From a virus: a stretch of 64,000 nt of DNA. This document shows positions 32,909 through 41,107 of this stretch, piece after piece. Within the stretch, counting starts at the first letter, position 1, and each line of letters starts with the position of its first letter. Under the pieces are notes generated by a model that ran no database searches, was not told the DNA's origin, and saw only the letters and a program-made list of their open reading frames with translations. A program made the translations under genes and the position numbers. The stretch lies in IMG/VR virus record IMGVR_UViG_3300043399_000524, positions 1-64,000 of that record; one strand, written 5' to 3'.

Positions 32909-33031
32909 ATGGATACGTTAATTCAAATTTTGGGTTACGGATTTGTCGCAGTGGTGGTTGCAGGTTTATTTTATATTTTTACTAAGTTGTTGGTTGGAGC
33001 TTTAGGAGCACTAACAAAAGATGATGATTGA
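32909..33031 (+). CDS. 40-residue single-span membrane protein
   Basis: ATG 32909 opens a 40-codon frame ending in TGA. Residues about 9-35 are strongly hydrophobic (YGFVAVVVAGLFYIF...LLVGAL), with a DDD end. It overlaps the next gene by eight bases. It could be a small inner-membrane or holin-like protein, but it has no sequence mark of either. Confidence 0.55.
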   Translation: MDTLIQILGYGFVAVVVAGLFYIFTKLLVGALGALTKDDD

Positions 33032-33269
33032 CAGTAACAACCAACAACTAACAATATACGAATCTCCTGACGGAGGCAAGACAGTCTACTCCCGCAAGTC
33101 AGGAGAGGCTGTTCGCCAATTAGAAAGTAGACTTACCGATCCTACATGGTTAAAAGAAAAAGAACTTACAGAACGCTGGGCCAGCTTAAAACAAGCTGTC
33201 TTTATGGATGACTCTACTATCAATGATTTGATTGAAAAAATCGAAGTGTTGATGAAATTAAAAAAATGA
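33024..33269 (+). CDS. Small phage protein, unknown
   Basis: An 81-residue protein from ATG 33024 (or 33021). The wording ITIYESPDGGKTVYSRKSG is approximated by QLTIYESPDGGKTVY, a beta hairpin common in phage proteins, followed by helices. The C-terminus is lysine-rich. It overlaps its neighbours on both sides. Function unknown. Confidence 0.65.
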   Translation: MIDSNNQQLTIYESPDGGKTVYSRKSGEAVRQLESRLTDPTWLKEKELTERWASLKQAVFMDDSTINDLIEKIEVLMKLKK

Positions 33270-33508
33270 ATCATGAAGTGAACCCATTAATATGGTTTGC
33301 CGAGCGAGAATTACCATATCCACCAGTACATTTTGTAGTCGCATCCACACCTGCCACAATAGAATCCAAACAATGGGTTCTCGATCATTTGTCGGGTAGA
33401 TTTTCTATAACAACAAACTCTGCTGATATTTTTAATTTAGAAAGCATAGGCAGTATCAGTTTTGAAGATCCAAAAGAGGCTATGATTTTTGAACTAAAGT
33501 GGTCCTAA
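33266..33508 (+). CDS. Small protein with the F-x-LRW-type C-terminal motif
   Basis: An 80-residue protein whose end (SFEDPKEAMIFELKW) matches the C-terminal motif of the small-protein array at 60.7-63.9 kb. It also has a WVLDHLSGRFSI segment similar to the W-to-F/G core of those proteins. It is a dispersed member of that family. Function unknown. Confidence 0.65.
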   Translation: MNHEVNPLIWFAERELPYPPVHFVVASTPATIESKQWVLDHLSGRFSITTNSADIFNLESIGSISFEDPKEAMIFELKWS

Positions 33509-33571
33509 GAAAAAATATTGCAAAGATTTAATTCTGTTAAATATCTAGCATATATAATAGGAGATTGCAAT

Positions 33572-34237
33572 ATGAGTTTTTTACGACATGTAGGGAAGCA
33601 AGGTGATCGTAAGGTTGCCGTAGTATTCCGTGAAGTACCCGGTGAACCTCATATGTGCTTGGTTACATATACTGAAACATTAAATCAACACATACATGAC
33701 CCACTAATCAAATGTATTGAAAGTGATATTGGGCAAAACAGTGAGCACTTAGCAGATGCACTAAATCGTACTCATACCAAAGACGGTCGAATCATCCTAC
33801 AAGTTTTACACGCTGAAGGACAATTGAAAAAGGTTCAAACAAGTCAAATTGTCATGACACCTGCACCAAATCAATCTATCCGTTTGGATGAATTGAATAC
33901 CATTTTAGATGAAATGAAAACGGGCGAGGCAGCGGTACAGAAACTAGCAGAACTAGACAAGTCACGAGGACTACAAGATCCAGCAGACGTTGTACGCCGT
34001 ATGCGCGGCCCCCAACAAGCACCGCAAGTACAGTCAACCGGTGATGCATTGGGTGATGCTCAACTAGCAAACAATCTACGTCAACAGGCTACTAGGATGA
34101 CTAATGAGGCCAAAGGTCTTATGGCTGAAGCAGAGCGTTTATTGAAAGAAGCCGCACAAATGGATCCAGTTCAAGCAGTTCCTGAAACTACCAAACCAAA
34201 GAAAACAACTGCGAGAAAAACTAAAGTTAGTGCATAA
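33572..34237 (+). CDS. Phage protein with helical tail, unknown
   Basis: A 221-residue protein. ATG 33572 is chosen because GGAG lies nine bases upstream. The N-terminal ~100 residues are a mixed alpha/beta domain (GDRKVAVVFREVPGEPHMCLVTY). The middle is Gln/Ala/Asp-rich. The end is a helix followed by a Lys/Thr-rich basic tail (KPKKTTARKTK) that may bind nucleic acid. The family is not recognised. Confidence 0.65.
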   Translation: MSFLRHVGKQGDRKVAVVFREVPGEPHMCLVTYTETLNQHIHDPLIKCIESDIGQNSEHLADALNRTHTKDGRIILQVLHAEGQLKKVQTSQIVMTPAPNQSIRLDELNTILDEMKTGEAAVQKLAELDKSRGLQDPADVVRRMRGPQQAPQVQSTGDALGDAQLANNLRQQATRMTNEAKGLMAEAERLLKEAAQMDPVQAVPETTKPKKTTARKTKVSA

Positions 34238-34533
34238 TGAGTCCCGAATTTATCGAAAAATGGGAACACATCCTTGAAGATGTAGAAAAGAATAAGATAC
34301 CTGTACAGTTTATTAAAAAGTTGATTATCAAACTCGAAGGTAAACGACAACAGACCATCAATATTCAAAAATTTCTAGAGCAAGGATTGGACCCTGATGA
34401 AATTGAAAGCGTAGTAAGTCGCAAACTTGATGAACTGGATGACATGATAGTGAGCGTAGAATTCATACTGAATGTTCAAAGTATTGCAGATACAGTACAA
34501 CCAGAGACCGACAAACTATTAGGAAAATTATGA
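34237..34533 (+). CDS. Small helical phage protein, unknown
   Basis: A 98-residue helical protein starting at the TAATG overlap of the preceding gene and overlapping the folA start by four bases, so it is part of the folA-thyA operon. No motif is recognised. Confidence 0.65.
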   Translation: MSPEFIEKWEHILEDVEKNKIPVQFIKKLIIKLEGKRQQTINIQKFLEQGLDPDEIESVVSRKLDELDDMIVSVEFILNVQSIADTVQPETDKLLGKL

Positions 34534-34982
34534 AATTAATTGTAGCTTGTGATCCTAAAGGAGGAATAGGCTATCAAAACAAATTGCCCTGGAGTAAAAT
34601 CGAGGGCGATTTGCCAAGATTCAAGGAGCTAACTACTGGTAAAACAGTAGTGATGGGTCGTAACACTTGGGATAGTCTACCAAAAAAACCATTACCAAAT
34701 AGAACCAATATCATTGTAACTAGTTTACCATTTGCGAGACTACCTGAAAACACATGTAGAATTGCAACATTGGAAGAAGTAAGTAATGATTCATGGATTA
34801 TAGGTGGTGCTAAACTAATCAACTCTAGTTGGAATTATGTAGATGAAATACATCTTACTAGAACATTCACCGAATACACTTGCGATACGTTTATTGATCT
34901 AGTACAATTAGAAAAAGATTTTGTGTGTTGGTTTAAAGAAGAACATGACGACCATTCTTACGAAATTTGGAAAAGAAAATGA
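34530..34982 (+). CDS. folA: Dihydrofolate reductase
   Basis: A 150-residue dihydrofolate reductase, which regenerates tetrahydrofolate used by thymidylate synthase. GGIGYQNKLPW at 11-21 contains the Met20-loop equivalent. The catalytic acid is the Asp in EGDLPRFKELT. VVMGRNTWDSLP and WIIGGAKL are the NADPH-binding stretches. It overlaps thyA by four bases (ATGA). Confidence 0.93.
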   Translation: MKLIVACDPKGGIGYQNKLPWSKIEGDLPRFKELTTGKTVVMGRNTWDSLPKKPLPNRTNIIVTSLPFARLPENTCRIATLEEVSNDSWIIGGAKLINSSWNYVDEIHLTRTFTEYTCDTFIDLVQLEKDFVCWFKEEHDDHSYEIWKRK

Positions 34983-35878
34983 AACAGTATCACAATTTAC
35001 TCAAAGACATATTAGAAAACGGAGAATATAAAGATGATAGAACCGGTGTTGGTACCTATAGTGTTTTTGGCCGTCATCTTCGCTTTGATTTGCGTAGAGG
35101 ATTCCCTGCCATCACCACTAAGAAACTTGCTTGGAAGGCTTGTGTCGGTGAACTACTTTGGTTTATTGAAGGCAGCAATGATGAACGTAGATTGGCAGAA
35201 CTCACCCATGGTACTTCCGAAGGCAAGGTTACGATCTGGACGCCAAACGCAATGGCGCCGTACTGGAAACCCAAAGCGAAGTTTGAAGGTGACCTCGGCA
35301 GAGTTTACGGAGTCCAGTGGAGGCATTGGAACAAGTACGCGGAAGAAAAAGATTATGGCCCGGCGCACAAAGGTGGTACGCGCCTTGCCGTTGACAAGAC
35401 AGAAATTGACCAACTCAAGAACCTCCTTGAGGGCTTGAAGAACGATCCTAATGGACGCAGACATATACTCAGTGCCTGGAACGTAGCAGAAATGGATCAG
35501 ATGGCATTGCCTCCTTGTCATGTCATGAGTCAATTCTATATCAACAAAAATAAAGAATTGTCTTGTCATATGTATCAACGTAGTGTGGATGTTTATTTAG
35601 GGCTCCCGTTCAATATCGCTAGTTATGCTCTACTTACTCATTTGATAGCACACCACTGTAGTCTTAAAGTTGGAGAATTGATTATCAGTACAGGTGATAC
35701 TCATATATATAAAAATCATATTGAGCAAGTTAATGAGCAACTATCACGGTCCGAATACCCACTACCCACATTGTGGTTGAATCCAGAAGTGAAAGATATT
35801 GAAAAATTTACAATGGACGATGTTAAATTAATTGATTATCAATCACATGGTCAACTGAAGGCGCCGATGGCAGTTTAA
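34979..35878 (+). CDS. thyA: Thymidylate synthase
   Basis: A 299-residue ThyA that makes dTMP from dUMP. DDRTGVGT near the N-terminus binds phosphate, the catalytic Cys is in LPPCH, and the phosphate-binding QRSVDVYLGLPFNIASY and the C-terminal MAV are intact. ATG 34979 overlaps the folA stop. Between about 35180 and 35460 the base composition jumps to about 53% GC by hand count, against 28% in the following line, suggesting a recombined patch. Confidence 0.95.
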   Translation: MKQYHNLLKDILENGEYKDDRTGVGTYSVFGRHLRFDLRRGFPAITTKKLAWKACVGELLWFIEGSNDERRLAELTHGTSEGKVTIWTPNAMAPYWKPKAKFEGDLGRVYGVQWRHWNKYAEEKDYGPAHKGGTRLAVDKTEIDQLKNLLEGLKNDPNGRRHILSAWNVAEMDQMALPPCHVMSQFYINKNKELSCHMYQRSVDVYLGLPFNIASYALLTHLIAHHCSLKVGELIISTGDTHIYKNHIEQVNEQLSRSEYPLPTLWLNPEVKDIEKFTMDDVKLIDYQSHGQLKAPMAV

Positions 35879-35899
35879 TGTTAAAAGGTAGACCATAAT

Positions 35900-35907
35900 G
35901 ATAAATA
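35900..35907 (+). promoter_or_regulatory. Late promoter box abutting the HNH endonuclease
   Basis: GATAAATA ends exactly five bases before ATG 35913. It overlaps an earlier in-frame ATG at 35898, which would be outside the transcript. Confidence 0.6.
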
Positions 35908-35912
35908 GTTAT

Positions 35913-36488
35913 ATGAAAACAATTTATCATTATCATCACATTATACCTAAACACATGGGAGGAACTGACGATCCGACCAATCTCATTAAATTAACTGTTG
36001 AAGAACATGCTGAAGCCCATAAAAAACTTTTTGAAACTTATGGGAATAAGTTTGACTATATTGCTTACATGGCTCTATCAAAGCAAATAGGCAAGGAAGA
36101 AGCAAATTATTTGAAAATGATTGGACCAAAAAATTGGACAGATGATGGATTAGAATCTCTAAGAGAAACTGCTAGAAAACGAAAGGGTGAAAAAAATCCA
36201 TTTTATGGAAAAACACACACTGACGAAACTAGAAAAATACTTAGAGAAAATCAGCTAAACAATAGTTGGATTAAGGGTGTTGATCCATCTGAGTTGTCCT
36301 ACACTACTTATTATGAGATAATTTATCCAGATGGTAATACTAAACAAGTCGCTGGTTTAAGATTGATTGCCGAAGAATTTAAAGTTAGTATCACTAATGT
36401 CCATGCTACTATTAAAAGAATGGCTAATGGAGTTATGCCTACTAGGAGTGTATTTAAAGGGCATCTTATCAAGAAAATAGATAAATGA
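35913..36488 (+). CDS. HNH homing endonuclease next to thyA
   Basis: A 191-residue HNH endonuclease. HYHHIIPKHMGG at 6-17 with PTNLIKLTVEEHAEAH is the HNH core. NUMOD3-like repeats (GEKNPFYGKTHTDETRK) and a C-terminal helix-turn-helix-like NUMOD1 part (LRLIAEEFKVSITNVHATIKR, given here in pieces) bind DNA. ATG 35913 is preferred because of the promoter box five bases upstream. It lies just after thyA. Confidence 0.85.
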   Translation: MKTIYHYHHIIPKHMGGTDDPTNLIKLTVEEHAEAHKKLFETYGNKFDYIAYMALSKQIGKEEANYLKMIGPKNWTDDGLESLRETARKRKGEKNPFYGKTHTDETRKILRENQLNNSWIKGVDPSELSYTTYYEIIYPDGNTKQVAGLRLIAEEFKVSITNVHATIKRMANGVMPTRSVFKGHLIKKIDK

Positions 36489-36772
36489 GCAAATCAAAGC
36501 AAACATGGCAGTTTAATCCAGTTAGACCTAAGATTGTCGAACATCGTGTACACTTGTTTTCTGTAGGAGGTGTTGCCGATCCCGACATGTATGCTGCACA
36601 TCCTATTTGGGAGTGGGAGAATACTGAGCAAGGTAGATGGGTTATGCAAAATAGCAATCCTAAACCTAAGTGGGAACGATATATCGATCCACATACATAT
36701 GGATACAAGTATGTCATCAAGGCATACTTTACTCCTGAGCAAGTAACCTATTGGAAATTAAAATATGAGTAA
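36485..36772 (+). CDS. Conserved phage protein, unknown
   Basis: A 95-residue Trp/Tyr/Pro-rich protein: HRVHLFSVGGVADPDMYAAH and WEWENTEQGRWV. It has a C-terminal YWKLKYE. Similar proteins occur beside nucleotide genes in T4-like phages, from memory. It overlaps both neighbours, so it is in the same operon. Confidence 0.65.
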   Translation: MSKSKQTWQFNPVRPKIVEHRVHLFSVGGVADPDMYAAHPIWEWENTEQGRWVMQNSNPKPKWERYIDPHTYGYKYVIKAYFTPEQVTYWKLKYE

Positions 36773-37751
36773 AATTTTAGTAACGGGAGGCCTAGGACTA
36801 ATAGGTCACAATGTCGTATCAAGATTAGCTAACTTAGGATATCAAGTTGTAGTCACTGATACACGTACAAACTACGGCATCATCCCTCAAGCAGAGATTG
36901 ATTACCTAATGAATGAAAGACTAAAAAAGATTCCTGATAATGTTAAAATCTATGACTATGACATTACAGGTGCATTCATTCATAATGTGTTTGATTACCA
37001 TCGATTTGACCAAGTCATTCATATGGCTAGTTTCCCAAGACAAAAAGTAGTAAACGCTAATCCAGTGTGGGGTAGTCGTGTTATGAGTGAAGGGTTGCTC
37101 AACTTGTTGGAAGCTAGTAAGAAGTACAGTGTCAATAAGTTTGTCTATATCAGTAGTTCAATGGTGTATGGTGACTTTACTGATGATGTAAAAGAAGATG
37201 CTATTTGTAGACCGCAAGGTCAGTATGGTATTATGAAATTAGCAGGAGAATGGCTTGTTAGAGATTATTCTAGACGAGATAATATTGTTCACACAATTAT
37301 TCGCCCTAGTGCTGTCTACGGCCCTCTTGATGTTGAGGACCGCGTCATTGCTAAGTTCATGCTTACAGCGATGCGTGGCGGCACTCTCAATGTTAATGGT
37401 GCCGGGGAAACACTAGACTTTACTTATGTAGAAGATGCGGCTGATGGTATTGTTGCGGCAGCACTGAGTAACAACACAGACAACAAGACATACAATATTA
37501 CTAAATCACATTCAAGAACCCTACTTGATGCCGCAAACCTTGCTGTAAAAATTGTAGGTAAAGGTACAATTAATATACGTGACAAGGACGTAGACTTTCC
37601 AAGTCGCGGTGCATTGAATATTGAAGCGGCTCGTAGAGATTTCGGCTACGATCCTAAAATAGATGTAGAAGAAGGATTTCAAAAATATTATGAGTGGTTG
37701 CAACATTCCCCATTTTGGACTCAAAAGACAGTACAAGAATCTAAGGGATGA
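36765..37751 (+). CDS. NAD-dependent sugar epimerase/dehydratase
   Basis: A 328-residue extended short-chain dehydrogenase. GGLGLIGHNV at 8-17 is the NAD loop, SSSMVYGD holds the catalytic Ser, and YGIMK holds the Tyr-x-x-x-Lys pair. RPSAVYGP supports a nucleotide-sugar epimerase or dehydratase. The next gene, an aminotransferase, overlaps it by 62 bases, so the two likely make an amino sugar nucleotide. Confidence 0.88.
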   Translation: MSKILVTGGLGLIGHNVVSRLANLGYQVVVTDTRTNYGIIPQAEIDYLMNERLKKIPDNVKIYDYDITGAFIHNVFDYHRFDQVIHMASFPRQKVVNANPVWGSRVMSEGLLNLLEASKKYSVNKFVYISSSMVYGDFTDDVKEDAICRPQGQYGIMKLAGEWLVRDYSRRDNIVHTIIRPSAVYGPLDVEDRVIAKFMLTAMRGGTLNVNGAGETLDFTYVEDAADGIVAAALSNNTDNKTYNITKSHSRTLLDAANLAVKIVGKGTINIRDKDVDFPSRGALNIEAARRDFGYDPKIDVEEGFQKYYEWLQHSPFWTQKTVQESKG

Positions 37752-38760
37752 AATCCTTGATGCCACTGACCGTGCGTTGAAAGACGGTCAATTGGTAAAT
37801 GGACATTACACCCGTTCATTTGAAGAATGGCTTAGGCATCGTACTAGTACAAAATACGCAGTAACCGTACATTCGGGTACACAAGCACTTGAGATTATTG
37901 CTAGATACAAAAAGATTAAGCACAATCAAACTATGCAGGGTAATCCTAAAATACGCATACCTAACTTAACATATCCTGCAACATTAAATGCGTTTTTAAA
38001 TGCAGGATGGGACTTTGAATTAGGTGATACTGACAAGTACGGTATATTAAAATTAGAAGGTGGTACAGGTGGAGTATATGACTGTTTAGTAGGACTCTAC
38101 GGTAAACTGCCTTGGGAACAATCACGCATAGAACAAAGTCACGGGGTGATTGTCGACGGTGCCCAGCATTGGTTAGTATGTAATGGGCAAGTAGGCAGCG
38201 GCATGGCAATCAGTTTTGATCCTACAAAGAATCTAAATGCTAGTGGCAATGGCGGTGCAATCGTCACTAACGATGAACATTTATATTTGTTTGCCGCACG
38301 TTATAGAGACAATAATAAACCTGACTTCTACGATGCTGGAACTAATACAAAAATGAGTGAGCAGGATTGTGCTCAAATATTAGTTCGTTCAAAATATATT
38401 AACGAGTGGCAAGCTAGAAGAAAAGAAATCGCAAAATTTTGGTGCGATAGATTTAAAGAATTACCAGTGCGATGTTTAGCCGACACATCAGTACCGCATG
38501 CATATCAAAAATTTGTTATATATATGTCTGACAGAAATTCTATGCACACCCATTTGATGCTAAATGGCATAGACAGTAAGATAAATTATGAATATACGTT
38601 GGGTGACTTGCCCACTACGTTTGGTATTCCAAAACCAGATTTGTTGAGTACTAGCGTAATGTTAAGTAGGGGAGTAATTAGCTTACCTATATACCCTGAA
38701 TTGACTGATACTGAAGTGGAATATATAGCAGATAAAGTAGATGAATTTTTTGGAGAATAA
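37690..38760 (+). CDS. DegT/DnrJ/EryC1 sugar aminotransferase
   Basis: A 356-residue PLP-dependent aminotransferase. HSGTQALEI near 61-69 holds the phosphate-binding turn, DGAQHW supplies the Asp that contacts the pyridine nitrogen, and SFDPTKNLNASGNGG carries the PLP lysine. The start lies 62 bases inside the epimerase gene. Probable role: add an amino group to a keto sugar for glycan decoration. Confidence 0.88.
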   Translation: MSGCNIPHFGLKRQYKNLRDEILDATDRALKDGQLVNGHYTRSFEEWLRHRTSTKYAVTVHSGTQALEIIARYKKIKHNQTMQGNPKIRIPNLTYPATLNAFLNAGWDFELGDTDKYGILKLEGGTGGVYDCLVGLYGKLPWEQSRIEQSHGVIVDGAQHWLVCNGQVGSGMAISFDPTKNLNASGNGGAIVTNDEHLYLFAARYRDNNKPDFYDAGTNTKMSEQDCAQILVRSKYINEWQARRKEIAKFWCDRFKELPVRCLADTSVPHAYQKFVIYMSDRNSMHTHLMLNGIDSKINYEYTLGDLPTTFGIPKPDLLSTSVMLSRGVISLPIYPELTDTEVEYIADKVDEFFGE

Positions 38761-38773
38761 AGTGTATCCCTAG

Positions 38774-38781
38774 TATAAATA
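38774..38781 (+). promoter_or_regulatory. Late promoter box for the spanin genes
   Basis: TATAAATA, a perfect late box, eight bases before ATG 38790. AAGGA in the gap may serve as ribosome-binding site only if transcription starts upstream of it. Confidence 0.6.
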
Positions 38782-38789
38782 AGGATACT

Positions 38790-39254
38790 ATGTGGATACT
38801 ATCAATACTCTCTGAAACAGCCATACATACGATATTTGGCATTGGTGTCCTAGGCGTAATCGCAGGGTTCGTCCTAGGTTTTATACCCTTTATTAGGACT
38901 TACAAACTAGCGATACAAATTTGTAGTATCTTATTGCTGGTTTTTGGTGTATATCTTGAAGGCGGCCTTGCTGACTATAAAGAGTGGGAACTCAAAGTCA
39001 AAGAAATGGAAGCCAAAGTTGCAAAAGCAGAAGCAGAAGCAGCTAATAAAAATGTAGAGATACAAGAAAAGATTGTCGAAAAGACCAAAGTAATTAAAGA
39101 AAAAGGTCGTGATATTATTAAATATGTTGACAAAGAAGTGGTTAAAAAAGAAGAAGTTGTCAAGTATATTGAAAACTGCCCAATTCCCAAAGATGTGATC
39201 GATGCTCACAACATTGCAGCCGAATTGAACAAAGCAGCGGAGAATAAAAAATGA
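38790..39254 (+). CDS. Inner-membrane spanin-like protein
   Basis: A 154-residue protein with two hydrophobic segments (about 10-32 and 38-55), then a long charged helix (residues 60-120, rich in Glu, Lys and Ala) typical of periplasmic coiled coils in Rz-type spanins. Two small lipoproteins follow at once. Two membrane spans are one more than the classic Rz, so the function is inferred from context. Confidence 0.6.
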   Translation: MWILSILSETAIHTIFGIGVLGVIAGFVLGFIPFIRTYKLAIQICSILLLVFGVYLEGGLADYKEWELKVKEMEAKVAKAEAEAANKNVEIQEKIVEKTKVIKEKGRDIIKYVDKEVVKKEEVVKYIENCPIPKDVIDAHNIAAELNKAAENKK

Positions 39255-39514
39255 AGTATTCACTAATCCTTTCGTTGTTTTTAGTTGGCTGTTCAACCAC
39301 AGTTCCAGTCAAACCAACATTTCCTAAAGCGGCGCCTGAACTTATGAAAAAGTGTGAAGCCTTGAAAAAGATCGAAGGTGATAAAGTAGCAATCACTGAA
39401 ATGCTTAAAGTTGTGATTCACAATTATTCACTATATTATGAATGCTCTACTAAAGTAGAAGGTTGGCAAGAGTGGTATAATGAGCAGAAAAAGATATATG
39501 AGAACGCAAAATAA
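39251..39514 (+). CDS. Small lipoprotein, possible outer spanin
   Basis: An 87-residue protein with a lipoprotein signal: MKYSLILSLFLVGC, where LVGC is the lipobox, cut before C14. The mature part begins STTVPVKPTFP, proline-containing like Rz1 proteins. It overlaps the spanin-like gene by four bases. It is a candidate partner for fusing the outer membrane at lysis. Confidence 0.65.
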   Translation: MKYSLILSLFLVGCSTTVPVKPTFPKAAPELMKKCEALKKIEGDKVAITEMLKVVIHNYSLYYECSTKVEGWQEWYNEQKKIYENAK

Positions 39515-39773
39515 TAGCATATTATTAGCTACTTGTTTGCTATTAGCGGGCTGTGCATCTACAAATGATTACCAGACATATGTAGAAACTCAAAAAACGT
39601 TGAATAAAGACTATACTATGGCTGAACTCGCTAGAATTTCTGCATTGATTGAAATTGTAAAAGAATCTCAGGATATATCTGTTAAAATTGAAGCAATTAA
39701 GGCTTTACAAGAAATACAACGAGTAAAGAAACCGTTAGAAATAGACAGACCGAAGTCTTGGCTAGAAAGATAA
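39480..39773 (+). CDS. Second small lipoprotein
   Basis: A 97-residue protein with a signal peptide (NSILLATCLLLAGC) and lipobox LAGC. The mature part is helical (MAELARISALIEIVKESQ). It overlaps the previous gene by 35 bases. It could be part of the spanin set or an unrelated outer-membrane lipoprotein, for example superinfection-related. Confidence 0.6.
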   Translation: MSRKRYMRTQNNSILLATCLLLAGCASTNDYQTYVETQKTLNKDYTMAELARISALIEIVKESQDISVKIEAIKALQEIQRVKKPLEIDRPKSWLER

Positions 39774-39776
39774 ATA
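39769..39776 (+). promoter_or_regulatory. Late promoter box
   Basis: GATAAATA, 17 bases before ATG 39794, with TAGGGA between. Confidence 0.5.
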
Positions 39777-39793
39777 CTATATAGGGATTTATT

Positions 39794-40324
39794 ATGGCAC
39801 AAGAAATTATTAATGTAGGTGCGCTACCTAATGATGGTACCGGAGACCCATTGCGTGTTGCATTTGAGAAGATTAACAATAACTTCAGTAATCTGTTCGC
39901 TACTGCAACAATTACTTACTCAGTATACACTGTAGGCAACACACCCGGTCAAGTTATTTTTGAAACCCCAATAACTGCATTTACTCAAGCCAAATTTCAA
40001 ATTCGTTCTAGTGACAGCGGGTCTCCTAATAGCCAAAATATAACAATTGCAGCGCAAATATCTAATGATAACGCAAATGTAAAATATACTGGATATGGAA
40101 CCACATTTTTTGGTAATCCAGTAACACAGTATAGTATGGATGTGTCATCTGGAAACGTTAGACTTATGGCAGACCCATTAGTCAATGAAGCATTAGTACA
40201 CTTTATTTCTGCACAAGTAACTTACAATAGTGATACCGCAGGTATAGATATTGGATTAGATGGCTATGTTGATTCAGTGCTAAACACTGAAAACAATCTA
40301 AATATCACTACTGAAAACGGATAA
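39794..40324 (+). CDS. Virion structural protein (tail/fibre type)
   Basis: A 176-residue protein. The N-terminus (INVGALPNDGTGDPLR, FEKINNNFSNLF) is the attachment motif seen at the start of many T4-like tail and fibre proteins. The rest is beta-rich. Probable late structural protein; its exact place in the tail is unknown. Confidence 0.75.
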   Translation: MAQEIINVGALPNDGTGDPLRVAFEKINNNFSNLFATATITYSVYTVGNTPGQVIFETPITAFTQAKFQIRSSDSGSPNSQNITIAAQISNDNANVKYTGYGTTFFGNPVTQYSMDVSSGNVRLMADPLVNEALVHFISAQVTYNSDTAGIDIGLDGYVDSVLNTENNLNITTENG

Positions 40325-40325
40325 A

Positions 40326-40721
40326 ATGAGAGCCAGAGAGTTTATTGCAGAATCTACAGGCAGTATTTTACCAGAAGTACAACATACCCTACCGGCCGCC
40401 TGGGTGATCGATGCACTACAAAACAATGATTTTTACAAACAATACCGTTTTGGTGTAGCACTGGCAGGAGCTAAAGGAGCCGAACAACGTAAAAAAGATA
40501 ATGTCCCCGAGTATTCTACGGAAACTGTTTGGGGAGAAAATGAAGTTATAATATCATATGGTGGTTCCGATTATTTAAAGAAATATTTAGATGACGCATT
40601 ACGACAAATGGGATTGCCATCCAGTGCTGCAAAATTAGTAACAACTAAAAAGAGTGAAGAACCAACTAACACTGGCAAACAAAGTACACTACTGCCGTTT
40701 AAAGGGTACAAAAGAAAATGA
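40326..40721 (+). CDS. Protein with capsid-targeting-like N-terminus (1)
   Basis: A 131-residue protein starting MRAREFIAE, very like the T4 internal-protein capsid-targeting sequence MKTYQEFIAE, after which the prohead protease cuts. The C-terminus is LPFKGYKRK, shared with the proteins at 40718 and 41982. The middle (WVIDALQNNDFYKQYRFGVALAG, given in part) resembles the middle of the 41982 protein (YAQWRFGIAMAG). Likely a packaged head protein. Confidence 0.65.
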   Translation: MRAREFIAESTGSILPEVQHTLPAAWVIDALQNNDFYKQYRFGVALAGAKGAEQRKKDNVPEYSTETVWGENEVIISYGGSDYLKKYLDDALRQMGLPSSAAKLVTTKKSEEPTNTGKQSTLLPFKGYKRK

Positions 40722-41107
40722 GAGCAAGAGAATTCATAACAGAAGGGTCTAAGGGCCTGCGTGGAAACAATAGAGCAGAACCTAACCATGAATTTGCGTC
40801 AGCACACCCTAGTATTGTAGCACCACATGGTCGTGGGGACATGTACATTGGCCGTTACTATGACTTTTATAAAGTAGCGCAATTAACTGGTATGGATCCT
40901 GATGAACTAGACCAGATGGACTTAATTTCATTCTTTGGTAACCTGCCTGTGTTTTCGGGATATACTGAACAGGACCGTGAAAAATTATTCCGTGTTATGA
41001 AAAAGCTAGGTATGAAACCCAAAGACTATATTCCTACTGGTAGCACAGAGCCCGATGATACACATGTCACAAGCCCATTAAATGGCTTCAAGGGTTACAA
41101 GAAATAA
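40718..41107 (+). CDS. Protein with capsid-targeting-like N-terminus (2)
   Basis: A 129-residue protein starting MRAREFITE and ending NGFKGYKK. The middle (DMYIGRYYDFYKVAQLTGMD) differs from its sister proteins. It overlaps the previous gene by four bases and the next by one. A packaged internal head protein is the best guess. Confidence 0.65.
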   Translation: MRAREFITEGSKGLRGNNRAEPNHEFASAHPSIVAPHGRGDMYIGRYYDFYKVAQLTGMDPDELDQMDLISFFGNLPVFSGYTEQDREKLFRVMKKLGMKPKDYIPTGSTEPDDTHVTSPLNGFKGYKK

